64,000 nt of DNA from Mycobacterium aquaticum (GCF_002086485.1 NZ_MVHF01000041.1:1-64000); one strand, 5' to 3'. Shown: positions 15,203 through 24,475, counted from the stretch's first letter. A program made the numbers and translations. Notes: a model not told the origin generated them from the sequence alone.

Positions 15203-17170
15203 ATGCTGCCCGCACCGAATCTCGACGACCGGACGTTTCAGAACCTGGTCGACGAAGCCCGTCGCCGGGTCCGCCAGCGCTGCCCGGAATGGTCAGACCA
15301 CAACATCTCCGATCCCGGCATCACGTTGATCGAGACCTTCGCGATGATGGTCGACCAACTCATCTACCGGCTCAACCGGGTCCCCGACCGCAACTACATC
15401 AAGTTTCTGGAACTGCTGGGGATGGAGCTGCGTCCACCCGGTGCGGCACAGGGCGAGGCGACGTTCTGGCTCTCCGCGCCGCAGCCGCAGACCATCACGG
15501 TGCGCGAGGAGACCGAGGTCAGCACCGACCGCACCGATCTCGATGAACCGATCGTGTTCTCCACCATCGAGAAACTCGACATCGTGCCGTGCTCGTTGGA
15601 CGGCGGCCGCGTCGCCACCCAGTCCGGCGGTGGCGAACCCGTCCCGCAGAACAACGAACCCGGCAGCGGCGAGTTCCGCTGCTTCTCAGAGCGTCCCGTG
15701 CCCGGGGACGCTCTGCTGATCGGGCTGGACTGCGCAGTCCCGTCGTGCGCTGTGCTGCTGAGGGTGGACTGCCGGGTATCCGGCGTCGGCGTCGACCCGA
15801 CCAATCCCCCGTATGTCTGGGAAGCGTGGACCGGCGGCCCGGACTGGGTGCCCTGCGAGCCGGGCCGCGACGAGACCAAGGCCTTCAACAAGCCGGGCGA
15901 TGTGATCCTGCACGTGCCGCGCGGACATGTTCTCGACTCTCCACCTCGGGTCGGCGGCGAAGCCAGGGGCTGGCTGCGATGCCGGCTGGTAGATACTACT
16001 CCCGGTCAGTCGACCTACAGCGAATCGCCCTTCATCACATCGATTTCCGCGTGCACCGTCGGCGGCACCGCGCGGATCATCCATGCCCGAGTCGTACGGG
16101 ACGAGCCGATGGGGACGTCCGACGGTACCGCCGGGCAACGCTTCGGGCTGCAGCATCGTCCGGTGCTGCCGTGGAACGGCACCGCGCTGACCGTCGTGGG
16201 TGAGAGCGAGACTCCTTGGCAAGCCGTGGAACACTTTGGCGAACAGGATGATTCGAGCCGGTCGTTCCACATCGATCCGGTAGCCGGTGAGATCGTGTTC
16301 GGCCCGATGGTGCGCGAAGCCGACGGCGCGGTCCGCCAGTACGGCAAGGTCCCGCCGCGATCCTCAGCATTGGTGATGACCGCCTACCGCACCGGCGGCG
16401 GCCGCAAGGGCAACGTCGGGGTGGGCCGGATCCGGGTTCTCAAGACCAGCGTTCCCTACGTCGCCCGGGTCGAGAACCGGCGCGCCGCTGTCGGCGGCGC
16501 AGAGGCCGAAACGGTTGACGAGGTGAAAGTACGCGGCCCGATGTTGCTCCGCAGCCGCGGCAAGGCGGTCACTGCCCAGGACTTCGAACAGCTGACGCTC
16601 GACGTGGCGCCCGAAGTGGCCAGGGCGCACTGCCTGACCGCGGTCGACGCCCGGGAGGCAGGCACCGTGCGGGTGCTGATCGTGCCGCACGTCGCGAGTG
16701 ACGAGATGGACCTGGTGCGCCGCGAGGACCTCATTCCCGAACCCGAGACCATCCAGCGGATCAAGAACCACCTCAATCGGCGGCGCCTGATCGGCACCCG
16801 CGTCGTGGTGGAGCCCCCGCGCTATCGCGGGGTCACGGTGGTCGTGGCGCTGGCGGTGCTACCAGGTTATTCCCGCACCCAGGTGAAAACCGATGTGCAG
16901 CGGGCACTCAACGCCCTGCTGCATCCGCTGACTGGCGGCCCGAACGGCACGGGGTGGCCCATGGGACGTGCCGTGCAGGTGCACGAGGTGGCCGCGGCCC
17001 TCGCCCCGGTAGCCGGAGTGGACATGGGCCGCAAGGTCACGGTCCAATTGTTTGGGTTCGATCCCATCACCGGCGAGCGCTCCACCGAGCCTGCCGAGGT
17101 GATTCCGCTGGCCCGCAACGAGTTGGCCTACGCGTTCGGCAAACACAGTGTCCGGATGGCCGACCGATGA
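15203..17170 (+). CDS. Baseplate assembly protein, gp6/J-like
   Basis: A 655-residue baseplate wedge protein of the gp6/P2-J family (Afp11-like). The N-terminus LPAPNLDDRTFQNLVDEARRR-RQRCPEWSDHN-SDPGITLIE is the standard start of eCIS J-like proteins, and the middle and C-terminal parts (MLLRSRGKAVTAQDFEQL; PRYRGVTVVVALAV) carry the conserved baseplate_J strands. The two-base gap after gp25 and a four-base ATGA overlap with the next gene show one operon. The protein builds the wedge ring that opens during contraction. Confidence 0.93.
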   Translation: MLPAPNLDDRTFQNLVDEARRRVRQRCPEWSDHNISDPGITLIETFAMMVDQLIYRLNRVPDRNYIKFLELLGMELRPPGAAQGEATFWLSAPQPQTITVREETEVSTDRTDLDEPIVFSTIEKLDIVPCSLDGGRVATQSGGGEPVPQNNEPGSGEFRCFSERPVPGDALLIGLDCAVPSCAVLLRVDCRVSGVGVDPTNPPYVWEAWTGGPDWVPCEPGRDETKAFNKPGDVILHVPRGHVLDSPPRVGGEARGWLRCRLVDTTPGQSTYSESPFITSISACTVGGTARIIHARVVRDEPMGTSDGTAGQRFGLQHRPVLPWNGTALTVVGESETPWQAVEHFGEQDDSSRSFHIDPVAGEIVFGPMVREADGAVRQYGKVPPRSSALVMTAYRTGGGRKGNVGVGRIRVLKTSVPYVARVENRRAAVGGAEAETVDEVKVRGPMLLRSRGKAVTAQDFEQLTLDVAPEVARAHCLTAVDAREAGTVRVLIVPHVASDEMDLVRREDLIPEPETIQRIKNHLNRRRLIGTRVVVEPPRYRGVTVVVALAVLPGYSRTQVKTDVQRALNALLHPLTGGPNGTGWPMGRAVQVHEVAAALAPVAGVDMGRKVTVQLFGFDPITGERSTEPAEVIPLARNELAYAFGKHSVRMADR

Positions 17171-17763
17171 GAGCGGGAATCGAGAACATCGACACCCCAA
17201 TGCCTTTCATTGACACGATGCCGTCGGTGTACTGGGACGACTGGTTGGCCGCGGAACTGTGCGCGGCGTTCGACGAGGTGCTCGCACCGGTGTTCGCGAC
17301 GTTGGACTGCCTGCCGGCGTATCTGGATCCCACCACCACTCCTGCCGACATGCTCGACTGGCTCGCAGGCTGGATCGGCCTCACCGTGGCCGGTCGGGAG
17401 CCGGCGCACAAGCGACAGTTGATCGCCGCGGGTGCGGCGCTGCTGGGTTGGCAGGGCACTGCGCAGAGCATCCATGACGCCGTCGTCGCCGCGTTCAACC
17501 GGGACACCGAAGTCATCGAATCTGGTTCGGCGACATGGTCTCTCACACCCGATTCGCGCCCTGGTGGGCAGTCCACGCCGGGGCTGCTCGTGCGGGTCAC
17601 CGTGAACGCCGACGATGAGGTGGACGCGCGCAGCGTCGACGCGCTGGTCGACGCGATCAAACCGGCACACATCCCGCATCGCATCGAGCTCGTCACGCGT
17701 CCGGCGCCACCTGCGCCACCCCCGGCCGCCGAACCGGAGTCTCCCGCGCAGGCAGGGGCCTGA
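17167..17763 (+). CDS. Tail protein, P2 I-like (Afp12-like)
   Basis: A 198-residue tail protein beginning MPFIDTMPSVYWDDW within its first 25 residues and containing LPAYLDPTTTPADMLDWLAGWIGL, typical of phage tail protein I and eCIS Afp12-like wedge proteins that link baseplate to fibres. Its ATG overlaps the preceding stop, and a Pro-rich tail (PAPPAPPPAAEPE) closes the protein. It is the last rightward structural gene; a convergent small gene starts four bases on, so no fibre, ATPase or terminator gene follows on this side. Confidence 0.88.
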   Translation: MRAGIENIDTPMPFIDTMPSVYWDDWLAAELCAAFDEVLAPVFATLDCLPAYLDPTTTPADMLDWLAGWIGLTVAGREPAHKRQLIAAGAALLGWQGTAQSIHDAVVAAFNRDTEVIESGSATWSLTPDSRPGGQSTPGLLVRVTVNADDEVDARSVDALVDAIKPAHIPHRIELVTRPAPPAPPPAAEPESPAQAGA

Positions 17764-17767
17764 CGGG

Positions 17768-18022
17768 CTACGACCGCCAGCGCTCCCAGGCAGCCTGCTT
17801 GGACGTGCCTGACACCTCGGCAACCTGAGCCCACGAATTCGACGTCGCCAACAACCGGGCCGCCTCACCGACCTTTTCCCCGGTGTATGCCACCACATGC
17901 AGCAGCTCGGCGAAGGCCTCGCGGCTGCCCCGAGCGCTCAGCTCGTCGATACCCCGCTGGACGAGCGCCGCCAATTCACTCTCGGTCATGGCGGCCACGG
18001 GAATGTCTGGGTCTGCCGGCAT
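17768..18022 (-). CDS. Small hypothetical protein with helix-turn-helix-like C-terminus
   Basis: An 84-residue mostly helical protein. The C-terminal segment SWAQVAEVSGTSKQAAWERW has the spacing of a helix-turn-helix and resembles small mycobacterial DNA-binding proteins. It converges on the end of the injection-system operon and is followed upstream by the C45-type hydrolase gene nine bases away, with which it may be cotranscribed. I do not recognise a named family. Confidence 0.6.
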   Translation of the reverse strand: MPADPDIPVAAMTESELAALVQRGIDELSARGSREAFAELLHVVAYTGEKVGEAARLLATSNSWAQVAEVSGTSKQAAWERWRS

Positions 18023-18031
18023 GCGGGCATT

Positions 18032-19048
18032 CTACGGTGGCGAAGCGGCCCCCACATCGAGACGCAATTCGGCATCGGTCGAATCGAATGACCTCGACCA
18101 GGTGGTTCCCGGCCAGCGGTAGTGGACGATCCCCGAGTCGGGACGGTAGTCGGCGGTGTAGAGCGTCCCGAAGCCGCCCGCGTAGTCGGTGCTGCGCAAC
18201 GGGGTGCGGAGAAACTCACGAGCCAGCGCATCCGGGTCTGGTCGGTCGCGCAACACCTCGATGAGGTGGGTCTGGCGTTCGACGCTACGGAAACGCCTGG
18301 CGTGCACCGGATCGTCGGGCCGGTCGAACCGGTGATTGGTGGCCAGCGGCACAGCGCGTACCTCCATCGGCCGGCCCGGAGCGACGTAGGCCGTGCGGTG
18401 GCAGCCGGTCCGATCGGTCAAGGTCAGGTTGTAGGACATGGAGACCGGCACGCCGGACAGTGCGGACAGGGCGTCGGGCACCGTGCCCGCAACCTCGAGC
18501 AGATATCGCACGACCAGCGGGATCCCGAAGCCAGGACCGGACCCCTTGGCGCCGCCGAATGTCAGTGACACCGCGAGCCCGTCGGAGTTCATGCCGTCCA
18601 GCAGACCCCACAGACAATCGCCGGTGCCGGTCACCAGTCGGTTCCCGAGCCGCGTGGTCAGCACGATCTGTTCGAACAGGTCGGGGTGGTAGTCGTAATT
18701 ACGGATGAGGGCCCGACTTCCGGGCCCTGTTTGTCCTCCTCGCGTGCGGGTATCGACGACGGCTTGCGAACACGCCGGTGCGAACGCGGGCATGTTCCAG
18801 TGCGTGAGCATGGCCGCGGTCGTCGGGTCGCCACCCGTCAGTTCCACGAGGTGTTGCCACACCGGGTGCAACTCGGGCATGTACCGCAGCAGTGCAGCTT
18901 CGGCCTGTGCGGCAGCCGGGCGACGACCGCTGCCTGGCCGTAGATACCAGGCGCGGTAGCCGGGCCAGGTCGCATCGTAGAGCGCACGCCACCGCGGACC
19001 GGGCAGGTCTTCGCGGAATGCGTGCAAGCGGATTGATTGGAACACCAT
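18032..19048 (-). CDS. C45-family (acyltransferase-like) NTN hydrolase
   Basis: A 338-residue protein resembling peptidase family C45 / acyl-CoA:6-aminopenicillanate acyltransferase proteins, which hydrolyse or form linear amides after self-cleavage. The family-like core is CSQAVV, which supplies a candidate N-terminal nucleophile cysteine at about residue 93, followed by LIRNYDYHPDLFEQ, GDCLWGLLDGMNSDGLAVSL and NHRFDRP. There is no signal peptide. The substrate is unknown, and I have not verified that every catalytic residue is present. It follows nine bases upstream of the small HTH-like gene in the direction of transcription. Confidence 0.7.
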   Translation of the reverse strand: MVFQSIRLHAFREDLPGPRWRALYDATWPGYRAWYLRPGSGRRPAAAQAEAALLRYMPELHPVWQHLVELTGGDPTTAAMLTHWNMPAFAPACSQAVVDTRTRGGQTGPGSRALIRNYDYHPDLFEQIVLTTRLGNRLVTGTGDCLWGLLDGMNSDGLAVSLTFGGAKGSGPGFGIPLVVRYLLEVAGTVPDALSALSGVPVSMSYNLTLTDRTGCHRTAYVAPGRPMEVRAVPLATNHRFDRPDDPVHARRFRSVERQTHLIEVLRDRPDPDALAREFLRTPLRSTDYAGGFGTLYTADYRPDSGIVHYRWPGTTWSRSFDSTDAELRLDVGAASPP

Positions 19049-19134
19049 GCGTCAAGGTTTACTTGACGCATCGTCATTCGTCAAGGAAACCCTGACGGGC
19101 CCGTCCGCCCGGAGCGGCACCCGACATCCGCGAT

Positions 19135-20052
19135 CTACGCCTGGCCGACGTCGATCTTCGACAGCGCATCGCGGATCAACGCCGTCACCGGTGCCAGCAA
19201 CCGGTGCGCCTGCTTACCCCGGAAGTGGCTCCTCAGCACGATGCGGCGGGTGCCGAGCCCTGGAACATCCAGCGTCTCAACTCCTTTCAGCGAAATACCG
19301 TGCAGCGCCAGCGTCGGGATGACCGCCATACCCTCCCCCGCCGCGACAAGAGCCAGCGCAGTCTGGGTCGCGAAGTAGCGGTGGATGGTCGGTTGATCGA
19401 TTCCGGCCACCCGACGCAGCCGCAGCAAGGCCTGAGCGCTCGCGTCCCCGGGTCCCACTCCGAGCCATGGCAGCTTGATGCGGCCCAGATCGGTCGTATC
19501 GGTCAGCAGGGTGCCCGCCGGAACGACCAGTTTCCACGGTTCGTCGGTCAGCGGGATCTCCGTAACCCCGCTCGGCAGGGACTTGGGTGGTTCGCCCGCG
19601 TCGAATTCGATGACGGCAGCGTCGAGTTCACCCGATTTCAGCCACCGCAGCAGGAGCTCCTGATCAGCCTCGATCACCTCGAAGTGAACTCCTGGCAGCT
19701 TGCGCTTCCAATCTGACAGCGCCGGCGCGATGACCACCGAAAGAAAGCTCTGGAAACCGCCGATGCGCACGGCGCCCTGCAGTTCGATCCCCGCCCGATC
19801 GAGTCTCGTCCTGGCCTCGAGGAGTGTCCGTTCGATTTCCTGCGCCGCCTCGGCCAGCACCAACCCCTCGGACGTGAGCGCCGAACCCTGAGAAGTCCGC
19901 GTCATGAGCGTGCAACCGGTTTCCCGCTCAAGGTGGGCGATCTGCTGCGACACCGCCGAAGGGGTCATGTGCAACAGATCTGCGGCTGCCAGGACGCCCC
20001 CGGCGCGGGCGACGGCCAGCAGAAAGCGCAGTCTACGCGGGTCGATCGACAT
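19135..20052 (-). CDS. LysR family transcriptional regulator
   Basis: A 305-residue LysR regulator. The N-terminal helix-turn-helix is LRFLLAVARAGGVLAAADLLHMTPSAVSQQIAHLERE (split here by the usual turn), and the remainder is the two-lobed effector-binding fold. It is divergent from a small four-helix membrane protein gene, the usual LysR target arrangement, with a CAATTCAATTG palindrome between the genes. The inducer is unknown. Confidence 0.9.
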   Translation of the reverse strand: MSIDPRRLRFLLAVARAGGVLAAADLLHMTPSAVSQQIAHLERETGCTLMTRTSQGSALTSEGLVLAEAAQEIERTLLEARTRLDRAGIELQGAVRIGGFQSFLSVVIAPALSDWKRKLPGVHFEVIEADQELLLRWLKSGELDAAVIEFDAGEPPKSLPSGVTEIPLTDEPWKLVVPAGTLLTDTTDLGRIKLPWLGVGPGDASAQALLRLRRVAGIDQPTIHRYFATQTALALVAAGEGMAVIPTLALHGISLKGVETLDVPGLGTRRIVLRSHFRGKQAHRLLAPVTALIRDALSKIDVGQA

Positions 20053-20080
20053 TCAGGAATGCTAAACAAGACATCAAGAT

Positions 20081-20091
20081 CAATTCAATTG
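20081..20091. promoter_or_regulatory. Candidate LysR operator palindrome
   Basis: The 11-base palindrome CAATT-C-AATTG lies in the AT-rich 107-base gap between the divergent LysR and membrane protein genes. AT-richness in an otherwise GC-rich region and the divergent layout make it the best operator candidate. It is short, so chance occurrence is possible. Confidence 0.3.
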
Positions 20092-20159
20092 TCATGAATG
20101 AATCCGGCGGGCAATACTGGCGCAGGCATTGCATTGTTGAGAGAAACGGAGTCTTGGCG

Positions 20160-20501
20160 ATGTTGGCAGCGATCCTCGGCTGGCTTGGAACGGTAGGGAC
20201 TTTCGTTGCATACGTACTGGTCGTCCGCGGTCGGCTGATCGCCGATTCCTGGCGCTACGGGCTCCTGAACGCACTCGGTGGCACCTCCGGCGCGATAGCG
20301 GCGGCGCTGTACGGCGCGTGGCCGAGCGCCGTGTCGAATGTCATCTGGGCCAGCGTCGGCTTCGTTACCGTGGCCTCCGCCACCAAGACCCTCTGGCCGG
20401 TGACTGATCGTGAGGAAGGTCACGCATTCCGAACGTCTTCCCCGGCCGCTGACGGTGCGAACGGCCAAGGCAGCCTGTGCCCGGCCCCCGCCGACGCCTG
20501 A
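20160..20501 (+). CDS. Small membrane protein (CBU_0592-like)
   Basis: A 113-residue integral membrane protein with hydrophobic segments at about residues 3-23 (AAILGWLGTVGTFVAYVLVV), 32-50 and 54-72, followed by a hydrophilic tail. The ATG at 20160 follows GGAG at a suitable distance, and the in-frame upstream starts lack one. Sequence and size resemble small YgaP/CBU_0592-type membrane proteins of unknown function. The divergent LysR gene probably regulates it; a transport role is possible but not shown. Confidence 0.6.
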   Translation: MLAAILGWLGTVGTFVAYVLVVRGRLIADSWRYGLLNALGGTSGAIAAALYGAWPSAVSNVIWASVGFVTVASATKTLWPVTDREEGHAFRTSSPAADGANGQGSLCPAPADA

Positions 20502-20547
20502 TCACCTTGTCCCACATCCGACTTGGGTAGCTCAAAGCCTGCCAGGA

Positions 20548-23445
20548 TCACATATGCGACGGCTCCAGGTCAGCCTGCATCCGCGCGTGCTCGCGGCGCA
20601 CCAATTCGGCGGAGCTGTGGTCGCCGAGTGACTCGTGCAGTTCGGCCAGCACCACCCAGGCCGTGTCCTGGTATGGCTCAAGCTGTACCGAGCGTTGCGC
20701 CATCACAAGCGCCTGCTCGAACTCGCCGAGGCTCCGGTGATCCGCCGCGAGCGCCGCGGCAGCGGCAGCGGCCGTGCGCTGTAGCCGATCACGTTCTGCG
20801 TCAAGGTAAGACGAGCCCGAGATCTCCGGCAGCAATTCGCCGGTGTACAGGTTCATCGCCTCATGCCGCGCGCTCATCCGGCCGTGCAGATCTCCGCGCG
20901 CCGACGCGGCCGCAGCCCGGGCCAGCGCGTCGGTGAAGTCGCGTACGTCGACGGTGGACCGTTCACCCAACTCCAAGCGGTAAGACTCGCCGCGACGACC
21001 GATGACCAGATCCGCCTGCCCGAACATGGTCCGTACGCTCGACACGGCCACCTGCAGGCGGTGGCAGGCGACCGTATGGTCGACGCCCGGCCACAGGATG
21101 TCCTCGAGAAGTTCGCGGTGGTGGTCGTGTCCCGGCGCTGCGGACAGGATCTGAAGGACCCAACGAGCCTGAGGCCGAAGCTGATTCAGCCCGACGACCT
21201 CTCCGTCAATCGCGATGCGGTATTCGCCGAAGCAGGTGATCGCCACGGGCGGCAGGCTCGCCTCGACCACCTCGGTCGCCGTGGCGATCGCGCCGCGCGG
21301 CGCGTCGGCGGCACCGCGACTCAGCAGCGGTATGCCACAGGCCTCGGCGACCCGGGCAGCCTCGGTCACCTCCGGCCCGGACCGCGTCGACGCCAGCAGG
21401 CCAAGTGCCACCGCCTGCGCACCGCGCGAGCGCAGTGATTGGCCGGTTGCCAGCAGCTCCCGGATCTCCGGTTCGGTGGCGCGCTGAGCCGTCGCCACCA
21501 AACGGCACCACAGTTGCAGCACCGGCGCGCCGAGTTCACCGAATATCGTGTTGGCACTGTCCAGTTCGCCGCTGCCGTCCTGGCCCACGCGGTTCTTGGC
21601 CAGCCCTGCGGCGAACAGCAGCAGGCCTGCGCCCCAGCGATCCCCCACCCGTTCGGCAGCGTCGATGATGTCCGAGCAACTTTCCAAGCGCCACAGCGCA
21701 TCCCGCGACACAACCAGCGACACTTGCTCCAACCCGTGGCAGAGCCGCGCAACCCACGGCAGTCCCTCGTTTTCGGCTGCCACCGCGATGGTGCTGAACC
21801 GCGCGGACGGATCGGCAGCGGCGCCGTCGAGCAGATCGAGCGCGGCCAGTGCGAGGTCGGCACCGACGGCGGCCAACACATCGACGGGCCCCTCGGCCGG
21901 TACGGTGCCGTCAATCGACTCCAGCAGGCCCCGAGCTGCTCTGAGCTCACCGGCGGCTATCGCAGCCAGCCCACATGTCAACTGTTCGCGAGCGTCCATG
22001 CACCGGTGTCCGCCGGCGCCATCGGGAGAACGCACCAGAGCCTGCCGCAACGGCCCGCTCCAGTGATGTGCCAGGGTTCCCGAACCGGGTGCCCGCCTGG
22101 TGTGCTCGGCCGACAACCAGGCCGACGCCACCGCGGCTTCCTCGCGGCACATCTGTTGATAGTTGGGTTCGTCGTAGAGGGTGCGGGCGTGCCGGTACGC
22201 CTCGACCGCACGCGTCAACGCACCTTCGCGGATCAAGCGTCGCGCATGCGCCAGCGCCAACCACGGATCGTGCTGCCAGGTGCTGGCAGGCAGCAGATGG
22301 GCATCATCGAGCGCCGTCGCGTCGATGCGCGGCCCGCCGGTGTCCTGCACCAGGCGCGACACCGATGCCCAATCGCCCGCCTTCGCGAAAGCCCGTGCTG
22401 CCGAACGGGTCTCACCGAGAGATTCCAAGACGCCTGCACTCTTGCGGTAGCACTCGCGGGCAGCAGCCGGACCGTACTGCTCGACCAGCGCCAGCTCCAG
22501 ATGCGACTGCAGCACCTCGTGATACCGAAAGTAGACCCCGCCGTCATCGGTGAAGGTGAACAGCTGCGCACTTTCCAGGTCTTCGAGGATGCGGTGACTA
22601 CCCGTGATCCCCAGCAGCGCGTCGCAGGCCGTACCGGAGAGCCGGCCGAGCGTGCAGGTTCGCAACAGGAACTCCCGGCGGTCGGCCGGAAGTTCTGCCA
22701 GCACATTGCGGGTCAGATAGGAGCGCACCAGCTTGGACCTGCCGCCGAGGCCTGCCACGGCCTGATGCCGCTCGACCGCGGTGCGCCCCACAGTGGCCAG
22801 ATGGAACAGTTGCAGCCCCGCGGCCCAGCCGCCGGTGCGACGCGTCAACGCCGCGGCGGCCTCCGGGCGCAACGGCTCGCGGTAGACCGAGGCGAACAAC
22901 TCCTCGACCTCCCAGGACCGGAAACGCAAGTCGTCACTTCCCGTTTCGGAGATCGACCCCGACACCCGGATGCGGGAGATGTTGAAGTCCGGCATCCGGC
23001 GTGACCCGCAGATCAGTTGAAGTCCGCGCGGTCGCAGCGAGATGAACTGCTCCAACGCCCGCTCGGCTGGGGTGTCCGCGATCTCGTGCACATCATCGAG
23101 GATCAGGACGCCACCCACGCTCGTCCTGCGATCCAGAGCAGCCAGCAGATCAGCCATCGAACCCGCACCGTCGGTATCGGTCACCGCCGCCAGCGCCGCC
23201 GCCAGGTGCGCCACCATCCGAGATTCGGTCGAATCGTCGGAGGTGATGCGGTACCACCCCACCGGCCGGGTCGACGCGGTCGCGACATGGGACAGCAGAG
23301 TGGTCTTACCGCAGCCCGCGGGCGCCACCACGAGATCGACATTCGTTTGCGAGCCGGACAGCAACGGCCCTTCCAACCGGGCGCGGGCGAGCCCCGAAAC
23401 CTCGGGCACGCGTAGCTTTTCCTGCAGCACAACGCGCTCAATCAT
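20548..23445 (-). CDS. STAND-ATPase transcriptional activator with BTAD domain
   Basis: A 965-residue regulator combining a STAND-type NTPase and a SARP-like output. Walker A is APAGCGKTTL (residues 41-50) and Walker B is GGVLILDDVH (111-120). Helical TPR-like repeats span about 300-720. The C-terminus has a winged-helix part (TCFGEYRIAIDGEVVGLNQL then RELLEDILWPG, about 735-830) and a bacterial transcriptional activation domain ending YQDTAWVVLAELHESLGD. In MalT- and AfsR-like proteins the ATPase gates DNA binding in response to a ligand. No neighbouring target is obvious. An inverted repeat abuts the start codon and may be an autoregulatory site. Confidence 0.85.
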   Translation of the reverse strand: MIERVVLQEKLRVPEVSGLARARLEGPLLSGSQTNVDLVVAPAGCGKTTLLSHVATASTRPVGWYRITSDDSTESRMVAHLAAALAAVTDTDGAGSMADLLAALDRRTSVGGVLILDDVHEIADTPAERALEQFISLRPRGLQLICGSRRMPDFNISRIRVSGSISETGSDDLRFRSWEVEELFASVYREPLRPEAAAALTRRTGGWAAGLQLFHLATVGRTAVERHQAVAGLGGRSKLVRSYLTRNVLAELPADRREFLLRTCTLGRLSGTACDALLGITGSHRILEDLESAQLFTFTDDGGVYFRYHEVLQSHLELALVEQYGPAAARECYRKSAGVLESLGETRSAARAFAKAGDWASVSRLVQDTGGPRIDATALDDAHLLPASTWQHDPWLALAHARRLIREGALTRAVEAYRHARTLYDEPNYQQMCREEAAVASAWLSAEHTRRAPGSGTLAHHWSGPLRQALVRSPDGAGGHRCMDAREQLTCGLAAIAAGELRAARGLLESIDGTVPAEGPVDVLAAVGADLALAALDLLDGAAADPSARFSTIAVAAENEGLPWVARLCHGLEQVSLVVSRDALWRLESCSDIIDAAERVGDRWGAGLLLFAAGLAKNRVGQDGSGELDSANTIFGELGAPVLQLWCRLVATAQRATEPEIRELLATGQSLRSRGAQAVALGLLASTRSGPEVTEAARVAEACGIPLLSRGAADAPRGAIATATEVVEASLPPVAITCFGEYRIAIDGEVVGLNQLRPQARWVLQILSAAPGHDHHRELLEDILWPGVDHTVACHRLQVAVSSVRTMFGQADLVIGRRGESYRLELGERSTVDVRDFTDALARAAAASARGDLHGRMSARHEAMNLYTGELLPEISGSSYLDAERDRLQRTAAAAAAALAADHRSLGEFEQALVMAQRSVQLEPYQDTAWVVLAELHESLGDHSSAELVRREHARMQADLEPSHM

Positions 23446-23473
23446 GGTTGTCCGGCCACCTGCCCGAACAACC
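23446..23473. promoter_or_regulatory. Inverted repeat abutting the STAND/BTAD start codon
   Basis: GGTTGTCCGG (23446-23455) and CCGAACAACC (23464-23473) form ten-base arms with one mismatch and an eight-base spacer, immediately 5' of the ATG at 23445 of the leftward gene. No ribosome binding site is visible there, so it may be an operator over a leaderless start or a leader hairpin. Confidence 0.4.
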
Positions 23474-23611
23474 GACGCTGCCCGCCGGATCGCGCTTCAT
23501 CTTTGCCAGTGATCCTTGCTCGCGTTTCCTGTGGAATACCTTGTGGCGAGCATATGGCCGGGGTCGGCGTGCGGGATCGAGTAATGCACTACTCGAATTT
23601 TCGATCCCGGT

Positions 23612-24475
23612 TCAGCGGGCAGGCTTGCGGCAGGTCGGCAGCAGATGGTCGGCACCATTCGTCCCGACGGTGTGCTGCCGGGCCCGTCGCCGAGGACCCG
23701 AGCCGCCGACTGCCGCGTCATCCAGATTGCGCCAGATCTGCAGGGCGGTGATGCGCACCGGCGCGGCCAGCCGGTTGTCGAACGGCAACCGGTCGACCGG
23801 CCCGCACACCGACACCGCGGCGACGGGTTCGTCGACCGGCCCGACCGGGGCTGCCACACAGCCGAATCCGGGGGCACACTCCTCGCGGTCGAATGCCACG
23901 CCTCGAGTTCTGATCTCGCTCAGGGCGACCCGCAGCTCTGCTGTATCCGTGATCGAGTAGTTGGTCTTGCGGGTCAGCTCCGCCTCCTCGAGTTGTTCGA
24001 GCTGACCGAGCGGGCTGTAGGCCAGAATCGCCTTGCCCACACCCGTGCAATGCGCCGGCTGGCGCGCGCCGACCTGCGTCGGAATCGACAGTCCCATGCG
24101 GCCGGCCACCCTCTCGAGGTAGACGACATCGGCACCGTCGAGAATCGCCAGGTGCACCACCATGCCCGTCGCTCGGTGCAGATCCCACAGGAACGGTGCC
24201 GCGGCCCGGTAGACGCGGTTCTGGTGTACGGCACGGTGGCCCAGTTCGATGAGTTTGGTTCCGAGCTCGTACTCGTGCCCGGTGCGGCACAACCAGCGCT
24301 GCCGCACCAATTGGTCGAGCATGCGGTGGGTCGAGGAACGCGGCAGGCCGGTGCGGCGAGCGATCTGAGCCAGGGTCAGCCGAGTACCACCGTCGAAGGC
24401 ATCCAGCAGCACTGAGACCCGTCCGATCGCGGCGATCGGCGGGGTATCGGGGCTGTCCTTGACGGCCGGCACCAT
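23612..24475 (-). CDS. IclR family transcriptional regulator
   Basis: A 287-residue IclR regulator. The N-terminal winged helix includes LTLAQIARRTGLPRSSTHRMLDQL, and the effector domain has the typical GRMGLSIPTQVGARQPAHCTGVGKA and FDREECAPGFGCVAAPV segments. It is divergent from the LmeA-like and HSL esterase genes (166-base gap), the likeliest targets. The ligand is unknown; IclR proteins in actinobacteria commonly sense aromatic or lipid catabolites. Confidence 0.9.
   Translation of the reverse strand: MVPAVKDSPDTPPIAAIGRVSVLLDAFDGGTRLTLAQIARRTGLPRSSTHRMLDQLVRQRWLCRTGHEYELGTKLIELGHRAVHQNRVYRAAAPFLWDLHRATGMVVHLAILDGADVVYLERVAGRMGLSIPTQVGARQPAHCTGVGKAILAYSPLGQLEQLEEAELTRKTNYSITDTAELRVALSEIRTRGVAFDREECAPGFGCVAAPVGPVDEPVAAVSVCGPVDRLPFDNRLAAPVRITALQIWRNLDDAAVGGSGPRRRARQHTVGTNGADHLLPTCRKPAR

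Noticed and set aside
6479..17763. Ordinary prophage or type VI secretion locus
   Set aside because: No head, lysis, integrase or TssJLM genes; DUF4157, DUF6760 and the LysM baseplate protein are eCIS markers. The left edge remains unseen.
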